Part shown: piece by piece, positions 44,055 to 51,159 of the stretch | How positions within the stretch are numbered: position 1 is the stretch's first letter | Layout: each line of letters begins with the position of its first letter | DNA from: Bacillota bacterium | GTDB lineage: Bacteria > Bacillota > Clostridia > Christensenellales > CAG-138 | Length of the DNA stretch: 60,111 nucleotides | Direction: 5' to 3' | Assembly: GCA_023395595.1 (NCBI GenBank) | Contig: JAEWYO010000050.1 | Span: 1 to 60,111, forward strand | Notes under the pieces: generated by a model | Told to the model about the DNA's origin: nothing | Databases searched by the model: none | What the model saw: the letters and a program-made list of their open reading frames with translations, nothing else | Program-made: the position numbers and the translations under genes

Positions 44055-44210
44055 ATGAAGTATGAGTGCGTTTGCGGTTATGTATATGATCCCGAGGTTG
44101 GCGATCCGGACAGCGGAATTGCCCCGGGCACCGCGTTTGAAGACCTGCCCGAAGATTGGGTCTGCCCCGTCTGCGGAATGGACAAGGAAGCCTTCACGGC
44201 CATTGCATAA
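44055..44210 (+). CDS. Rubredoxin with a shortened first metal knuckle
   Basis: Predicted 51 residues. The body YVYDPEVGDPDSGIAPGTAF, EDLPEDWVCPVCG is textbook rubredoxin, a one-iron electron carrier used in oxygen and peroxide defence in anaerobes. The second knuckle is CPVCG. The first reads YECVCGY, that is CxCG where CxxCG is normal, one residue short. AGGAGG lies 11 nt before ATG 44055; an in-frame ATG at 44046 (MCSMKYEC) would be too close to it. It is a single-gene unit. Confidence 0.92.
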   Translation: MKYECVCGYVYDPEVGDPDSGIAPGTAFEDLPEDWVCPVCGMDKEAFTAIA

Positions 44211-44233
44211 CAGAAAAGAACCATTTGCAACAA

Positions 44234-44272
44234 ACAACGCTCCGGCATCGCCGGAGCGTTGTTCTGTTTCTT
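44234..44272. terminator. Strong terminator after rubredoxin
   Basis: Arms of 13 bp (44234-44246 and 44250-44262) pair perfectly around ATC; T-rich sequence follows. It lies between convergent genes. Confidence 0.88.
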
Positions 44273-44328
44273 TCGCGCAAATGGTTTGGATTGTGCGAAC
44301 GAAAAGACCGGAGGGAGACGGAAGAGGA

Positions 44329-45423
44329 TTATTTAAACTCCGGCTGTGTTCTTCCATAAAGCGCGGTATACAGCGCGTTGATGCCATCGATAATTCTCGG
44401 ACCTGCGCGGGTGATCAACGCGGGGTCGATATAGTACACGCGGTTGTTCTTCACCGCATCTACCGTTGCCCATTCGCTGCGGGAGAGGATTTCAGCCGGC
44501 CCGCTGATCGAAGCGCTGCTTGCATCCGGTGTGGTACCGTCAGCATCTGGCGTCGCGGCAGGATCGGGGGTTGCGTTCGGGTCGGGTGTGTTCGACTCGA
44601 TCTCTTTGGTTGCGGTCAGGATGATGTCCGGCGAACGCCCGACAACCTGATCCTGCGTGACGTTGAGCAGTCCGGTTTGATCTTCAAACTCGTTGTGATA
44701 ACCGACAAGCGTGAGCAGGGAAGAGAAGATATTGCCGCCGCCATACGTGGTCATACCCTTTGCCATCGGCGTAAGCTCCAGATAGACGGTGTCCGATTGT
44801 GCAGAGATTTTTGTCTGCATCGCGGCAATCGATGTCACAAGCTCTGAAACGAGCGCCTTTGCTTCCGTGTCATGGTTTGTCAGCGCACCAAGCAGCGTAA
44901 TCGCACCGTAGAGGTTGTTCACATCCGTCACGTTGGTGACGACGATGGCGACGCCCGCGTTTTTCAGCGCGTCAACCAGCTTGGAATCCGCCGCATCCTC
45001 CGGCCCCATGATGACAAGCTGCGGTTCACGCAGCATCAAGACATCCGGATCGTTCTTGCCGTTTGCAGTGGCGTAGGGCAATAGGTTGACCTCCGCCGGG
45101 TAGTCGCACGTGATAGAACGTCCAACGACGGTTGCGCCCGCGCCAATGGTGAAGAGAATCTCGCAATCGCCGGGATCCAGTACGACAATGCGCTCCGGAT
45201 AGGCATTCAGCTGGACTTTATTGCCCGCCATGTCCGTCACATCTACAAGTGAAGTGCTGCCAGAGGGCTGATCCGTTGACGTACTACTCGGCACAAAGTC
45301 CGAGGCGACGCTGGGAGAGCCGTCGTCCGCGGGAACGGGGGAAGGAAGCGCGCAGCCTGCCAGTGAAAGCGCAAACATGAGCGCAAGCGAAAGCGAGAGC
45401 GCGGACTTGAGTCGGTTGGTCAT
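44329..45423 (-). CDS. Metal-chelate/cobalamin-type ABC substrate-binding lipoprotein
   Basis: Predicted 364 residues. Lipobox LAGC (Cys24), Ser/Thr/Pro tether, then the BtuF/FhuD helical-backbone fold: VTDMAGNKVQLNAYPERIVV, GAGATVVGRSITCDYPAE, and YYIDPALITRAGPRIIDGI. The family binds siderophores, heme or vitamin B12. A 25-residue Asp/Pro/Asn/Thr insert (PDPNATPDPAATPDADG) lies between the lobes. No permease or ATPase is adjacent, so it would need a partner elsewhere. I see no cobalamin riboswitch or Fur box upstream. Confidence 0.87.
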   Translation of the reverse strand: MTNRLKSALSLSLALMFALSLAGCALPSPVPADDGSPSVASDFVPSSTSTDQPSGSTSLVDVTDMAGNKVQLNAYPERIVVLDPGDCEILFTIGAGATVVGRSITCDYPAEVNLLPYATANGKNDPDVLMLREPQLVIMGPEDAADSKLVDALKNAGVAIVVTNVTDVNNLYGAITLLGALTNHDTEAKALVSELVTSIAAMQTKISAQSDTVYLELTPMAKGMTTYGGGNIFSSLLTLVGYHNEFEDQTGLLNVTQDQVVGRSPDIILTATKEIESNTPDPNATPDPAATPDADGTTPDASSASISGPAEILSRSEWATVDAVKNNRVYYIDPALITRAGPRIIDGINALYTALYGRTQPEFK

Positions 45424-45524
45424 GATTGGAGGTTCCTTTCCTGCCGGAGAGCGCGCGGGGATGCAGACGGAATTGGAACGTGTCTGTGTGTGTGCCGCGC
45501 GGGTATTGGCCGTAAAAACTGGCT

Positions 45525-45554
45525 ACAGTATAGCACCGTATTTGGTAGAGGGTC
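45525..45554 (-). promoter_or_regulatory. Promoter of the binding-lipoprotein gene
   Basis: On the minus strand TTGACC (45554-45549), 18 nt, TATACT (45530-45525). Confidence 0.65.
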
Positions 45555-45837
45555 AATTGAGGTGAGAAGCGGCGGGACTCGACACCCGATTGGCAGAGAA
45601 AAGAGAATGATTATGATTATGCCCGAAAATCATCCGTATAGCTTCTCAGGCTTGCCGCCTTTCTGGTGTATTGGCGCGTACGCCTCTTTTTGGCAAAAGA
45701 CTGTTTACGGTTTCGTAGCAGGAAGTTCACAGATTTGCGCCGTGCGCTGTACGCGCGAAGAAAAAAAGCGTAAGATAAAGTGAACAAGAATAATTTGATA
45801 CAACTGAATGACTCGCGAAAGAAGGGACTGAACCGGC
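45555..45837. other. Intergenic region with possible tRNA 3'-end relic
   Basis: No gene is supported here. On the minus strand 45592-45557 contains a TCGAGTCCCG-type T-arm (CGGG...CCCG) followed by an ACC-like end, resembling a decayed tRNA 3' half. The rest is plain sequence leading to the hydrolase start. Confidence 0.3.
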
Positions 45838-46800
45838 ATGAGAAAGAAGTTTCCCATCGACGAGCACCGTTTGCTCGCGCTCAACGGAACCACACTCGAT
45901 TTCCGCATCCGCGGCACAAAAGAGGACAACCCCGTGCTGCTGTTTTTGCATGGCGGACCCGGCGTTTGCGACCGGCACTTTGTGCTGGAGGATCAGGCCC
46001 CGCTGGCAGACATCTGCACGCTGGTCTGTTTTGACCAGCGCGGCGCAGGCAAAAGCTACTCCCGCGCGCAAGCAGAGCAGCACATGGATATGGAGCTGGT
46101 GCTTGGAGATGCGATTGCCGCCATCGATTGGCTCCAAGAGCGCTTTCATCAGGAGAAAATCTATCTTGCCGGGCACAGCTACGGCAGTTACCTCGGGGTA
46201 TTGCTCTGCACACGGGTGCCGGAGAAGATCGCGGCGTATATCGGAACGGGGCAACTCGCAAACGGCGCGGAAAACGAGCGCATCTCCTACGAGTTTGTGC
46301 TGAACGAGGCAACGAAAAGGGGAGATAAAAAGGCGTTGGAGGCACTTGCGCGCATCGGCGCTCCCGTAGACGGGTTCTACCGTTCGCTGGATGATTTGAC
46401 CGTGCAGCGCAACCTGATGACAAAATTCGGCGGGGCTGCCCACGGAAAAAAAGAAGGCATGATCTCTTCCATGGTTCTTCCCATTTTGCGTTCGCCGGAA
46501 TATACACTGCTCGATATCGCGGGCTATGCCAAGGGCGCATACTACAACCTTCGCGAACTCTGGCGCGAGGTGATTACCTGCAAGTTTGATCAGACGGTCA
46601 AGCGGTTGGACGTTCCCGTCTTCATCACGCAAGGCCGGCATGACCGGAATACGCCGCCGGAGATTGCAAAGCCATGGTTTGATGCGCTGGAAACACCCAA
46701 GAAAGAGTGGATTTGGTTTGAAGAAAGCGCGCATTCGCCGATCCGCGAAGAAAAAGAAAAATGGAACGAAACGGTTCGAACCCGCGTGTTCGGGAAATAG
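45838..46800 (+). CDS. Alpha/beta hydrolase, proline-iminopeptidase-like
   Basis: Predicted 320 residues. The oxyanion segment LFLHGGPG, FDQRGAGKSYS, the nucleophile elbow AGHSYGSY with catalytic Ser, the Asp region FITQGRHDRNTP and the C-terminal His in EESAHSP form the usual triad. The HGGPG motif and overall pattern fit the S33 (proline iminopeptidase) branch, but lipase or esterase roles are possible. Cytoplasmic, no signal peptide. The ribosome site (AAGAAGGG) is weak and distant. A terminator follows directly. Confidence 0.88.
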   Translation: MRKKFPIDEHRLLALNGTTLDFRIRGTKEDNPVLLFLHGGPGVCDRHFVLEDQAPLADICTLVCFDQRGAGKSYSRAQAEQHMDMELVLGDAIAAIDWLQERFHQEKIYLAGHSYGSYLGVLLCTRVPEKIAAYIGTGQLANGAENERISYEFVLNEATKRGDKKALEALARIGAPVDGFYRSLDDLTVQRNLMTKFGGAAHGKKEGMISSMVLPILRSPEYTLLDIAGYAKGAYYNLRELWREVITCKFDQTVKRLDVPVFITQGRHDRNTPPEIAKPWFDALETPKKEWIWFEESAHSPIREEKEKWNETVRTRVFGK

Positions 46801-46808
46801 CATTGGTT

Positions 46809-46836
46809 ACGGGGATGGCTGACATCCCCGTTTTTT
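46809..46836 (+). terminator. Intrinsic terminator
   Basis: ACGGGGATG (46809-46817) pairs with CATCCCCGT (46823-46831), then TTTTTT. Confidence 0.93.
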
Positions 46837-46968
46837 GTATATTCTCTTCAAATCAAACCAGAACACATGCCTTGACGGTGAAATGAAAACACAAGTGGGG
46901 GAAAGACGATTATATTTGAAAGATTCTGAAAACAAATGTAGCGCACTCTTTCCCTCTTGCGCATCATT

Positions 46969-46977
46969 TGGTATGAT
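46969..46977 (+). promoter_or_regulatory. Extended -10 promoter before ftsW
   Basis: TGG-TATGAT, with a poor -35; ftsW starts about 120 nt later. The leader holds a loose AGCCGGCA/TGCCGGTT stem (about 47032-47062). Nothing else is visible in 46837-47096. Confidence 0.5.
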
Positions 46978-47096
46978 ACACGATGCACCAATGTGGCGCA
47001 TTGCCGCAATCCTGCTTCTGCGGGTGCGGCGGAGCCGGCAAGCAAAGGTTCCATCTGCCGGTTCTGAAAAAAATATGCGATAGATTTGGAGAGAGC

Positions 47097-48296
47097 ATGG
47101 AAAGACGCGCCGTTGCGAAGAAAAAGCGCAATCTGGGCCATATCGATTATCCGATCGTTCTTATGGTCGGCCTGCTTTGTGCGTTTGGGCTGGTCATGGT
47201 ATTTTCCGCGAGTTATTATTATGCGCAGAATACTGCGTCCGTCGGCTATGACGGCTATTTTTTCATTCGCAAACAGGCAATGTACCTCGCCATTGGATTT
47301 CCAATGATGATCGGACTTTCATTTTTTGACTATCGCAGGTTGGAGCAGTTCAAGCTCATTGCAATCCTGATCTCCATCGCGCTGCTGCTTGCCGTGCTCG
47401 TCTTTGGTCAGGAGACAAACGGCGCGCGCCGCTGGATCGTCATCGGCGGACAGAGTATTCAGCCTTCCGAGATTGCAAAATTCGGTATGATGCTCTACAT
47501 GGCATCCTTCGCATCCAAAAAATACAAAGTCATGCAAAGCTTTACCAAGGGCATGTTACCGATGCTCTTGATCATCGGTGTTGTCTGCGGCCTTGTTATG
47601 TTGCAGCCGAACATGTCCATGGCGGTTATCATGGGTCTGATGGGCTACGCGCTGCTCTTTGTCGGCGGCTGCGACACCAAGCAGATGTTCCTGCTGGCGC
47701 TCGTGCTTGCGGCTCTGTTCGCGCTGCTGGCTATCATTGAGCCCTACCGTCTGGCGCGATTGACATCGTTTGTCGATCCCTGGAAAGATGCACTGGGCGA
47801 CGGTTATCAGCTTATCCAGTCCTATTATGCGCTCGGCTCCGGCGGGTTGTTCGGCGTTGGACTCAACAACAGCCGCCAGAAGCTGCTGTATATGACATAC
47901 GGTGAATCGGACTTCATCTTCGCCATCGTGGCGGAGGAGCTGGGACTGGTCGGCGCGCTGCTGGTTCTTGCGGCGTTCGGGTTTATCGTCTATCGCGGGA
48001 TTCGCATCGCGCTCATGTGCCGCGATCGGTTCGGGAGCATGCTTGCAGGCGGTATCACGGTGGTTTTCGGTCTTCAGGTATTCGTGAACATCGGTGTTTG
48101 CACGGGGCTTCTGCCCACGACGGGACAGGCACTTCCCTTCATCAGCGCGGGTGGTTCCTCAATGATGATCTTCCTTGCCGCTATGGGTGTCTTGCTCAAT
48201 ATTTCACGCTACAACAGCCTGCACAACAATCAGCCGGAGGTTGTGGAAAAGAAAAAGGCTACGCGCAACGTGAGAAGTGAGCGAGTGCACGCATAA
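47097..48296 (+). CDS. FtsW/RodA/SpoVE-family cell-wall polymerase
   Basis: Predicted 399 residues, about ten membrane helices. SEDS marks: VMVFSASYYYA near the start, GARRWI, QPSEIAKFG, VDPWKDALGDGYQLIQS with the catalytic Asp region, ALGSGGLFGVG, and GLLPTTGQALPFIS-AGGSS. SEDS proteins polymerise peptidoglycan with a partner class B PBP. The next gene is divIB, so a septal (FtsW) or sporulation (SpoVE) role is likelier than RodA. ATG 47097 follows GGAGAG; the open frame upstream to 46983 lacks homology. Confidence 0.9.
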   Translation: MERRAVAKKKRNLGHIDYPIVLMVGLLCAFGLVMVFSASYYYAQNTASVGYDGYFFIRKQAMYLAIGFPMMIGLSFFDYRRLEQFKLIAILISIALLLAVLVFGQETNGARRWIVIGGQSIQPSEIAKFGMMLYMASFASKKYKVMQSFTKGMLPMLLIIGVVCGLVMLQPNMSMAVIMGLMGYALLFVGGCDTKQMFLLALVLAALFALLAIIEPYRLARLTSFVDPWKDALGDGYQLIQSYYALGSGGLFGVGLNNSRQKLLYMTYGESDFIFAIVAEELGLVGALLVLAAFGFIVYRGIRIALMCRDRFGSMLAGGITVVFGLQVFVNIGVCTGLLPTTGQALPFISAGGSSMMIFLAAMGVLLNISRYNSLHNNQPEVVEKKKATRNVRSERVHA

Positions 48297-48329
48297 TATT
48301 ATCCGCGACGCGGTGCAACGCGTAAATTG

Positions 48330-48430
48330 AACAAAAGCAAGCCCGAATAGATGTCGCAAGACAAGGGCAAGCAATCGAACGGAACAACAGAAAGTCTAGA
48401 TAAATGGCGAAAGACAAGGGCAGACAATCG
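48330..48430 (+). repeat. Duplicated start region of divIB
   Basis: The block AACAA-AG-AAG...ATG...GACAAGGGCA...CAATCGAA occurs around ATG 48351 and again around the true ATG 48404, 53 bp apart. The first copy reads MSQDKGKQSNG, the true start MAKDKGRQSNH. They are in different frames; the first frame stays open to 49043 but shows no domain. Confidence 0.88.
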
Positions 48431-49939
48431 AATCACGACTCAGGCGGGACAAAGAAGAAGTCATTTTGGTCAAACTTCTTTGAACCCGTTCCTTCGGATG
48501 ATGATTTTGACCCGGCATCCGCAAACCGCCAGTATGGCGAACCGCCGGAACCGCCGCTCAAGCACCTCTTTAGCGATGACGACGTGGAGTTTTCGGACGA
48601 AGAGGACGCGGAAGACCTCGCCAAACTCACATGGGCGGACGGCGAAAAGGTGGTTTCGGATACGCAACGCCTGCGCTATCACGCAAAGCCGGGCGAGAGC
48701 GAGAGAACGAAACCAAAGAGTAAGAACGCCAATTCCATGCGCCTCTTTGACCGCGCGGAAGACGACTTTATTGATGACGAGCCGCAGCCTGTTTCCGGAC
48801 AGACCACGCGCACGCGCATATTTCGTACGGGCGCTTCCACCACGGCGCGCATCCACATCAACGAAACCGAAGAGACCATCCGCATGGCGGAGGCGCAAAA
48901 AAAAGCCCGCGCCAGAGAAGCCGCGCGCAAACACGAAGAATATGTGGAAAAGCAACTGCGCAAGGCGCAGAGCGCGGCAATTGCCAAGCGCTTGTTCAGC
49001 AACCTTGTGTTCGTGTTTGCGATTCTTGTCGCCGTCGGCGTAGCGCTGTACTATGGATTTTTGCTTTCCGACATCGTCGTGATGGGGAACGAGAGCTACA
49101 CCTCGGACTATATCATTGAGCGTTCCGGCCTCAAGCTTGGTACACATATGCTCTTTGTCGATTTAGACGAGGCGGAGGAAAACATCTCGCAGGACCCGTA
49201 TTTGCAGGTGGATTCAGTGACCTATATCTTTCCCGCGCGCGTGAGAATCGTGGTTACGGAGCGCAAGGCGGTTGCGGGAATCGTTGGGCTTGACAGCAAC
49301 GTGATCATCGACAAAAACGGCTACGTGCTCTCGATGGCGGGCGGAACTGACATATCCGATTTGATTCAGGTTACGGGTGTTACGGTCTCGGGCTATCAGC
49401 TTGGCCAAAGGCTCGGTCAGAGCACCGATTTTTCAACCGCAACGCTGGTACAGATTATCTCTGTGCTGGAGCAGTTCAATCTTTCGAGTTCGATCAAGAA
49501 CATCGATTTGACCACGCCTTTGGCGATCTCGATGACAGCGGACAACGGGCTGAAGATTCACGTCGGTCAGGCGACGGATCTGGACACGAAGATGGATGTG
49601 CTGGCAAAGCTGCTGCCGTTGTATCAAAGCAAAGGAATCAGCGTCGGCACACTCTATCTTTATGCGAAAGGTACGGCTGTGTATTCCAAGACCTCGTATC
49701 TTGACCTGACCCCGATTGAGGCCACGGAGGACAGCACAAGCCTTGCGCTGCCGGTAGACGAAAATGGAGACGGAATCGACGACAACACAGGCTTGCCGAT
49801 CACGCAGCAGCAGGTCGACCTCGACAAAGACGGATTTGACGACAACACCGGGCTGCCGATGACAACGCCGTCCTCTTCAACCGCTCCGACCGGACCGACA
49901 CCAACGCCCAAAGGCGGAGGAGACGACTTCCAGGGATAA
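48404..49939 (+). CDS. divIB: Cell-division protein DivIB/FtsQ
   Basis: Predicted 511 residues, long for the family. Order: acidic disordered cytoplasmic head (about 190 residues, including a basic/coiled AEAQKKARAREAARKHEEY), one membrane helix (LVFVFAILVAVGVALYYGF), a POTRA domain (SDIVVMGNESYTSDYIIERS, FPARVRIVVTERKAVA), the FtsQ beta domain, then a tail with two DxNxDGxxD-like loops followed by NTGLP, and a Pro/Thr-rich end. It links the outer divisome parts. AGTCTAGATAA just before the ATG contains no good ribosome site. Confidence 0.88.
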   Translation: MAKDKGRQSNHDSGGTKKKSFWSNFFEPVPSDDDFDPASANRQYGEPPEPPLKHLFSDDDVEFSDEEDAEDLAKLTWADGEKVVSDTQRLRYHAKPGESERTKPKSKNANSMRLFDRAEDDFIDDEPQPVSGQTTRTRIFRTGASTTARIHINETEETIRMAEAQKKARAREAARKHEEYVEKQLRKAQSAAIAKRLFSNLVFVFAILVAVGVALYYGFLLSDIVVMGNESYTSDYIIERSGLKLGTHMLFVDLDEAEENISQDPYLQVDSVTYIFPARVRIVVTERKAVAGIVGLDSNVIIDKNGYVLSMAGGTDISDLIQVTGVTVSGYQLGQRLGQSTDFSTATLVQIISVLEQFNLSSSIKNIDLTTPLAISMTADNGLKIHVGQATDLDTKMDVLAKLLPLYQSKGISVGTLYLYAKGTAVYSKTSYLDLTPIEATEDSTSLALPVDENGDGIDDNTGLPITQQQVDLDKDGFDDNTGLPMTTPSSSTAPTGPTPTPKGGGDDFQG

Positions 49940-49951
49940 AACACACGATAT

Positions 49952-49986
49952 AAGCCATCCGCGCATGCGGATGGCTTTATTTTCTA
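49952..49986 (+). terminator. Intrinsic terminator after divIB
   Basis: AAGCCATCCGC (49952-49962) pairs with GCGGATGGCTT (49967-49977), followed by TATTTTCT. Confidence 0.9.
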
Positions 49987-50036
49987 TCGTTCAATATTGA
50001 GGAGCAATCGTTATAGAAGGAAAGAGAAATCAGGAA

Positions 50037-50408
50037 CTATTCCCAGCCCTTTTCTGCATGGCGGCAGATGGCGGCGAAGGTCTCCGCGGAGATATCGTGC
50101 TCCATCCGGCAGGCATCCGCAAAGGCGGTTGTCTCCTGCACGCCAAGGCGCATCAAAAACTGCGCCAGCAGTAGATGCCGCTGATACATGCTCTCGGCAA
50201 TCTCGCGCCCGGTGGGGCTCAGCGTGATGCATTTATCATCTGCCATATAGATATAATCATTTTCGCGCAGCAACTTGGTTGCGTGGCTGACGCTCGCTTT
50301 TGTCACGCCCAGACTGGTTGCGATATCCACAGAACGCGCGCACCCGTATTTCTCCTGTTGGATTAGAATCTGCTCCAGATAATCTTCAATCGATTCGTTG
50401 ACCTGCAT
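50037..50408 (-). CDS. DtxR/MntR-family metal-dependent regulator
   Basis: Predicted 123 residues. The winged helix is ARSVDIATSLGVTKASVSHA, followed by LSPTGREIAESMYQRHLLL and the metal-binding dimer domain CRMEHDISAETFAAI with Cys, Glu and His ligands. It lacks the SH3-like third domain of full DtxR, like MntR. It should sense Fe2+ or Mn2+ and repress uptake genes. It is divergent from feoAB, whose promoter carries a matching palindrome. GGAGGTG lies just ahead of the ATG. Confidence 0.92.
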   Translation of the reverse strand: MQVNESIEDYLEQILIQQEKYGCARSVDIATSLGVTKASVSHATKLLRENDYIYMADDKCITLSPTGREIAESMYQRHLLLAQFLMRLGVQETTAFADACRMEHDISAETFAAICRHAEKGWE

Positions 50409-50431
50409 GTGCGCACCTCCAGTTCTTCCTT

Positions 50432-50563
50432 CTATGCTACACCCAAAGGTGGCATGATTTCAAGTTTTAATCCAACTATGCTACGCCAAAAGGTGGCGTG
50501 ATTTCAAGTTTTAATCCAACTATGCTACGCCCAAAGGTGGCATGATTTCAAGTTTTAATCCAA
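50432..50563. repeat. Three 44-bp tandem repeats upstream of the DtxR gene
   Basis: Units begin at 50432, 50476 and 50520, each CTATGCTAC...AAAGGTGGC...TTTCAAGTTTTAATCCAA. On the minus strand each has TTGAAA, 18 nt, TAGCAT or its like, so every copy could be a promoter. An internal GCC...GGC palindrome varies in a partly compensated way (ACGCC/GGCGT in the middle copy). There are no spacers, so this is not CRISPR. 50564-50645 shows nothing further. Confidence 0.92.
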
Positions 50564-50645
50564 TCCGGCGCAGAGGCTTTCGCGCAAAGTGCAGGACGTG
50601 CGTGTGCCGCAAAGCGCCGGAGGCGAAGAAACACGATTTTGGGGA

Positions 50646-50701
50646 TTGACAAGAGAAGGTAGAAGCGGTAAACTCCAATCGCTAGTTAGAGCAATCTAAC
50701 T
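50646..50701 (+). promoter_or_regulatory. feo promoter with inverted-repeat operator
   Basis: TTGACA (50646-50651), 17 nt, TAAACT (50669-50674), then the perfect palindrome AGTTAGA-GCAA-TCTAACT (50684-50701) over the likely transcription start. The TTAG...CTAA arms resemble DtxR/IdeR sites, so repression by the neighbouring regulator with bound iron is likely. Confidence 0.72.
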
Positions 50702-50787
50702 GCTTGCGACGGTAGATGGACGATCCATTCGCCCCAAGACGACGCAGGACGGCCTGAAACGCGGGCGGAAACACGGAGCAAACGAGA

Positions 50788-51159
50788 ATGACACTGGACG
50801 AACTGAAAATTGGGCACACGGGTACCATCACCGCGGTCAAGGGAGAAGGTGCCTTGCGGTTGCGGCTGCTAGACATGGGGCTGATCCCGAAGACAAAGGT
50901 CACGCTGATCAAGATTGCGCCGCTGGGCGATCCGATCGAGATCTGCGTGCGCGGCTATGAACTCACGCTTCGCAAAGACGACGCGCGGAACATCAATCTT
51001 GCAGAGGAAGAGGGAGAGGGAAATGATATTTGCGCTTGCGGGAAACCAGAACTCGGGCAAGACGACGCTGTTCAATGCGCTTACGGGGTCCAATCAGCAT
51101 GTCGGAAACTTTCCGGGCGTGACAGTGGATCAGAAGATGGGGGAGATTCGCGGGGTTAA
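50788..51159 (+). CDS. feoA: Ferrous iron transport protein A, without its own stop
   Basis: Predicted 123 residues, where FeoA is normally 75-85. The first 75 are a standard SH3-like FeoA: MTLDELKIGHTGTITAVKG, LRLRLLDMGLIPKTKVTLI, GDPIEICVRGYELTLRKDDA. After NINLAEEE the frame continues for 137 nt across the start of feoB and encodes unrelated residues. FeoA docks on FeoB and modulates its GTPase. Either a stop codon was lost, or the sequence has an error, or the long overlap is real. Confidence 0.85.
   Translation: MTLDELKIGHTGTITAVKGEGALRLRLLDMGLIPKTKVTLIKIAPLGDPIEICVRGYELTLRKDDARNINLAEEEGEGNDICACGKPELGQDDAVQCAYGVQSACRKLSGRDSGSEDGGDSRG

Noticed and set aside
45424..45560. Cobalamin riboswitch before the BtuF-like gene
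   Set aside because: I could not find the conserved B12-box core or its pairing elements.
45490..45783. 97-codon plus-strand reading frame in the intergenic region
   Set aside because: No ribosome site, no recognisable domain, and it covers the minus-strand promoter of the neighbouring gene.
48351..49043. 230-codon reading frame overlapping divIB
   Set aside because: Arg/Ser-rich composition typical of an off-frame reading; only its first codons have meaning, as a copy of the divIB start.
50432..50563. CRISPR-like array
   Set aside because: Units are contiguous 44-bp copies with no unique spacers and no cas genes nearby.
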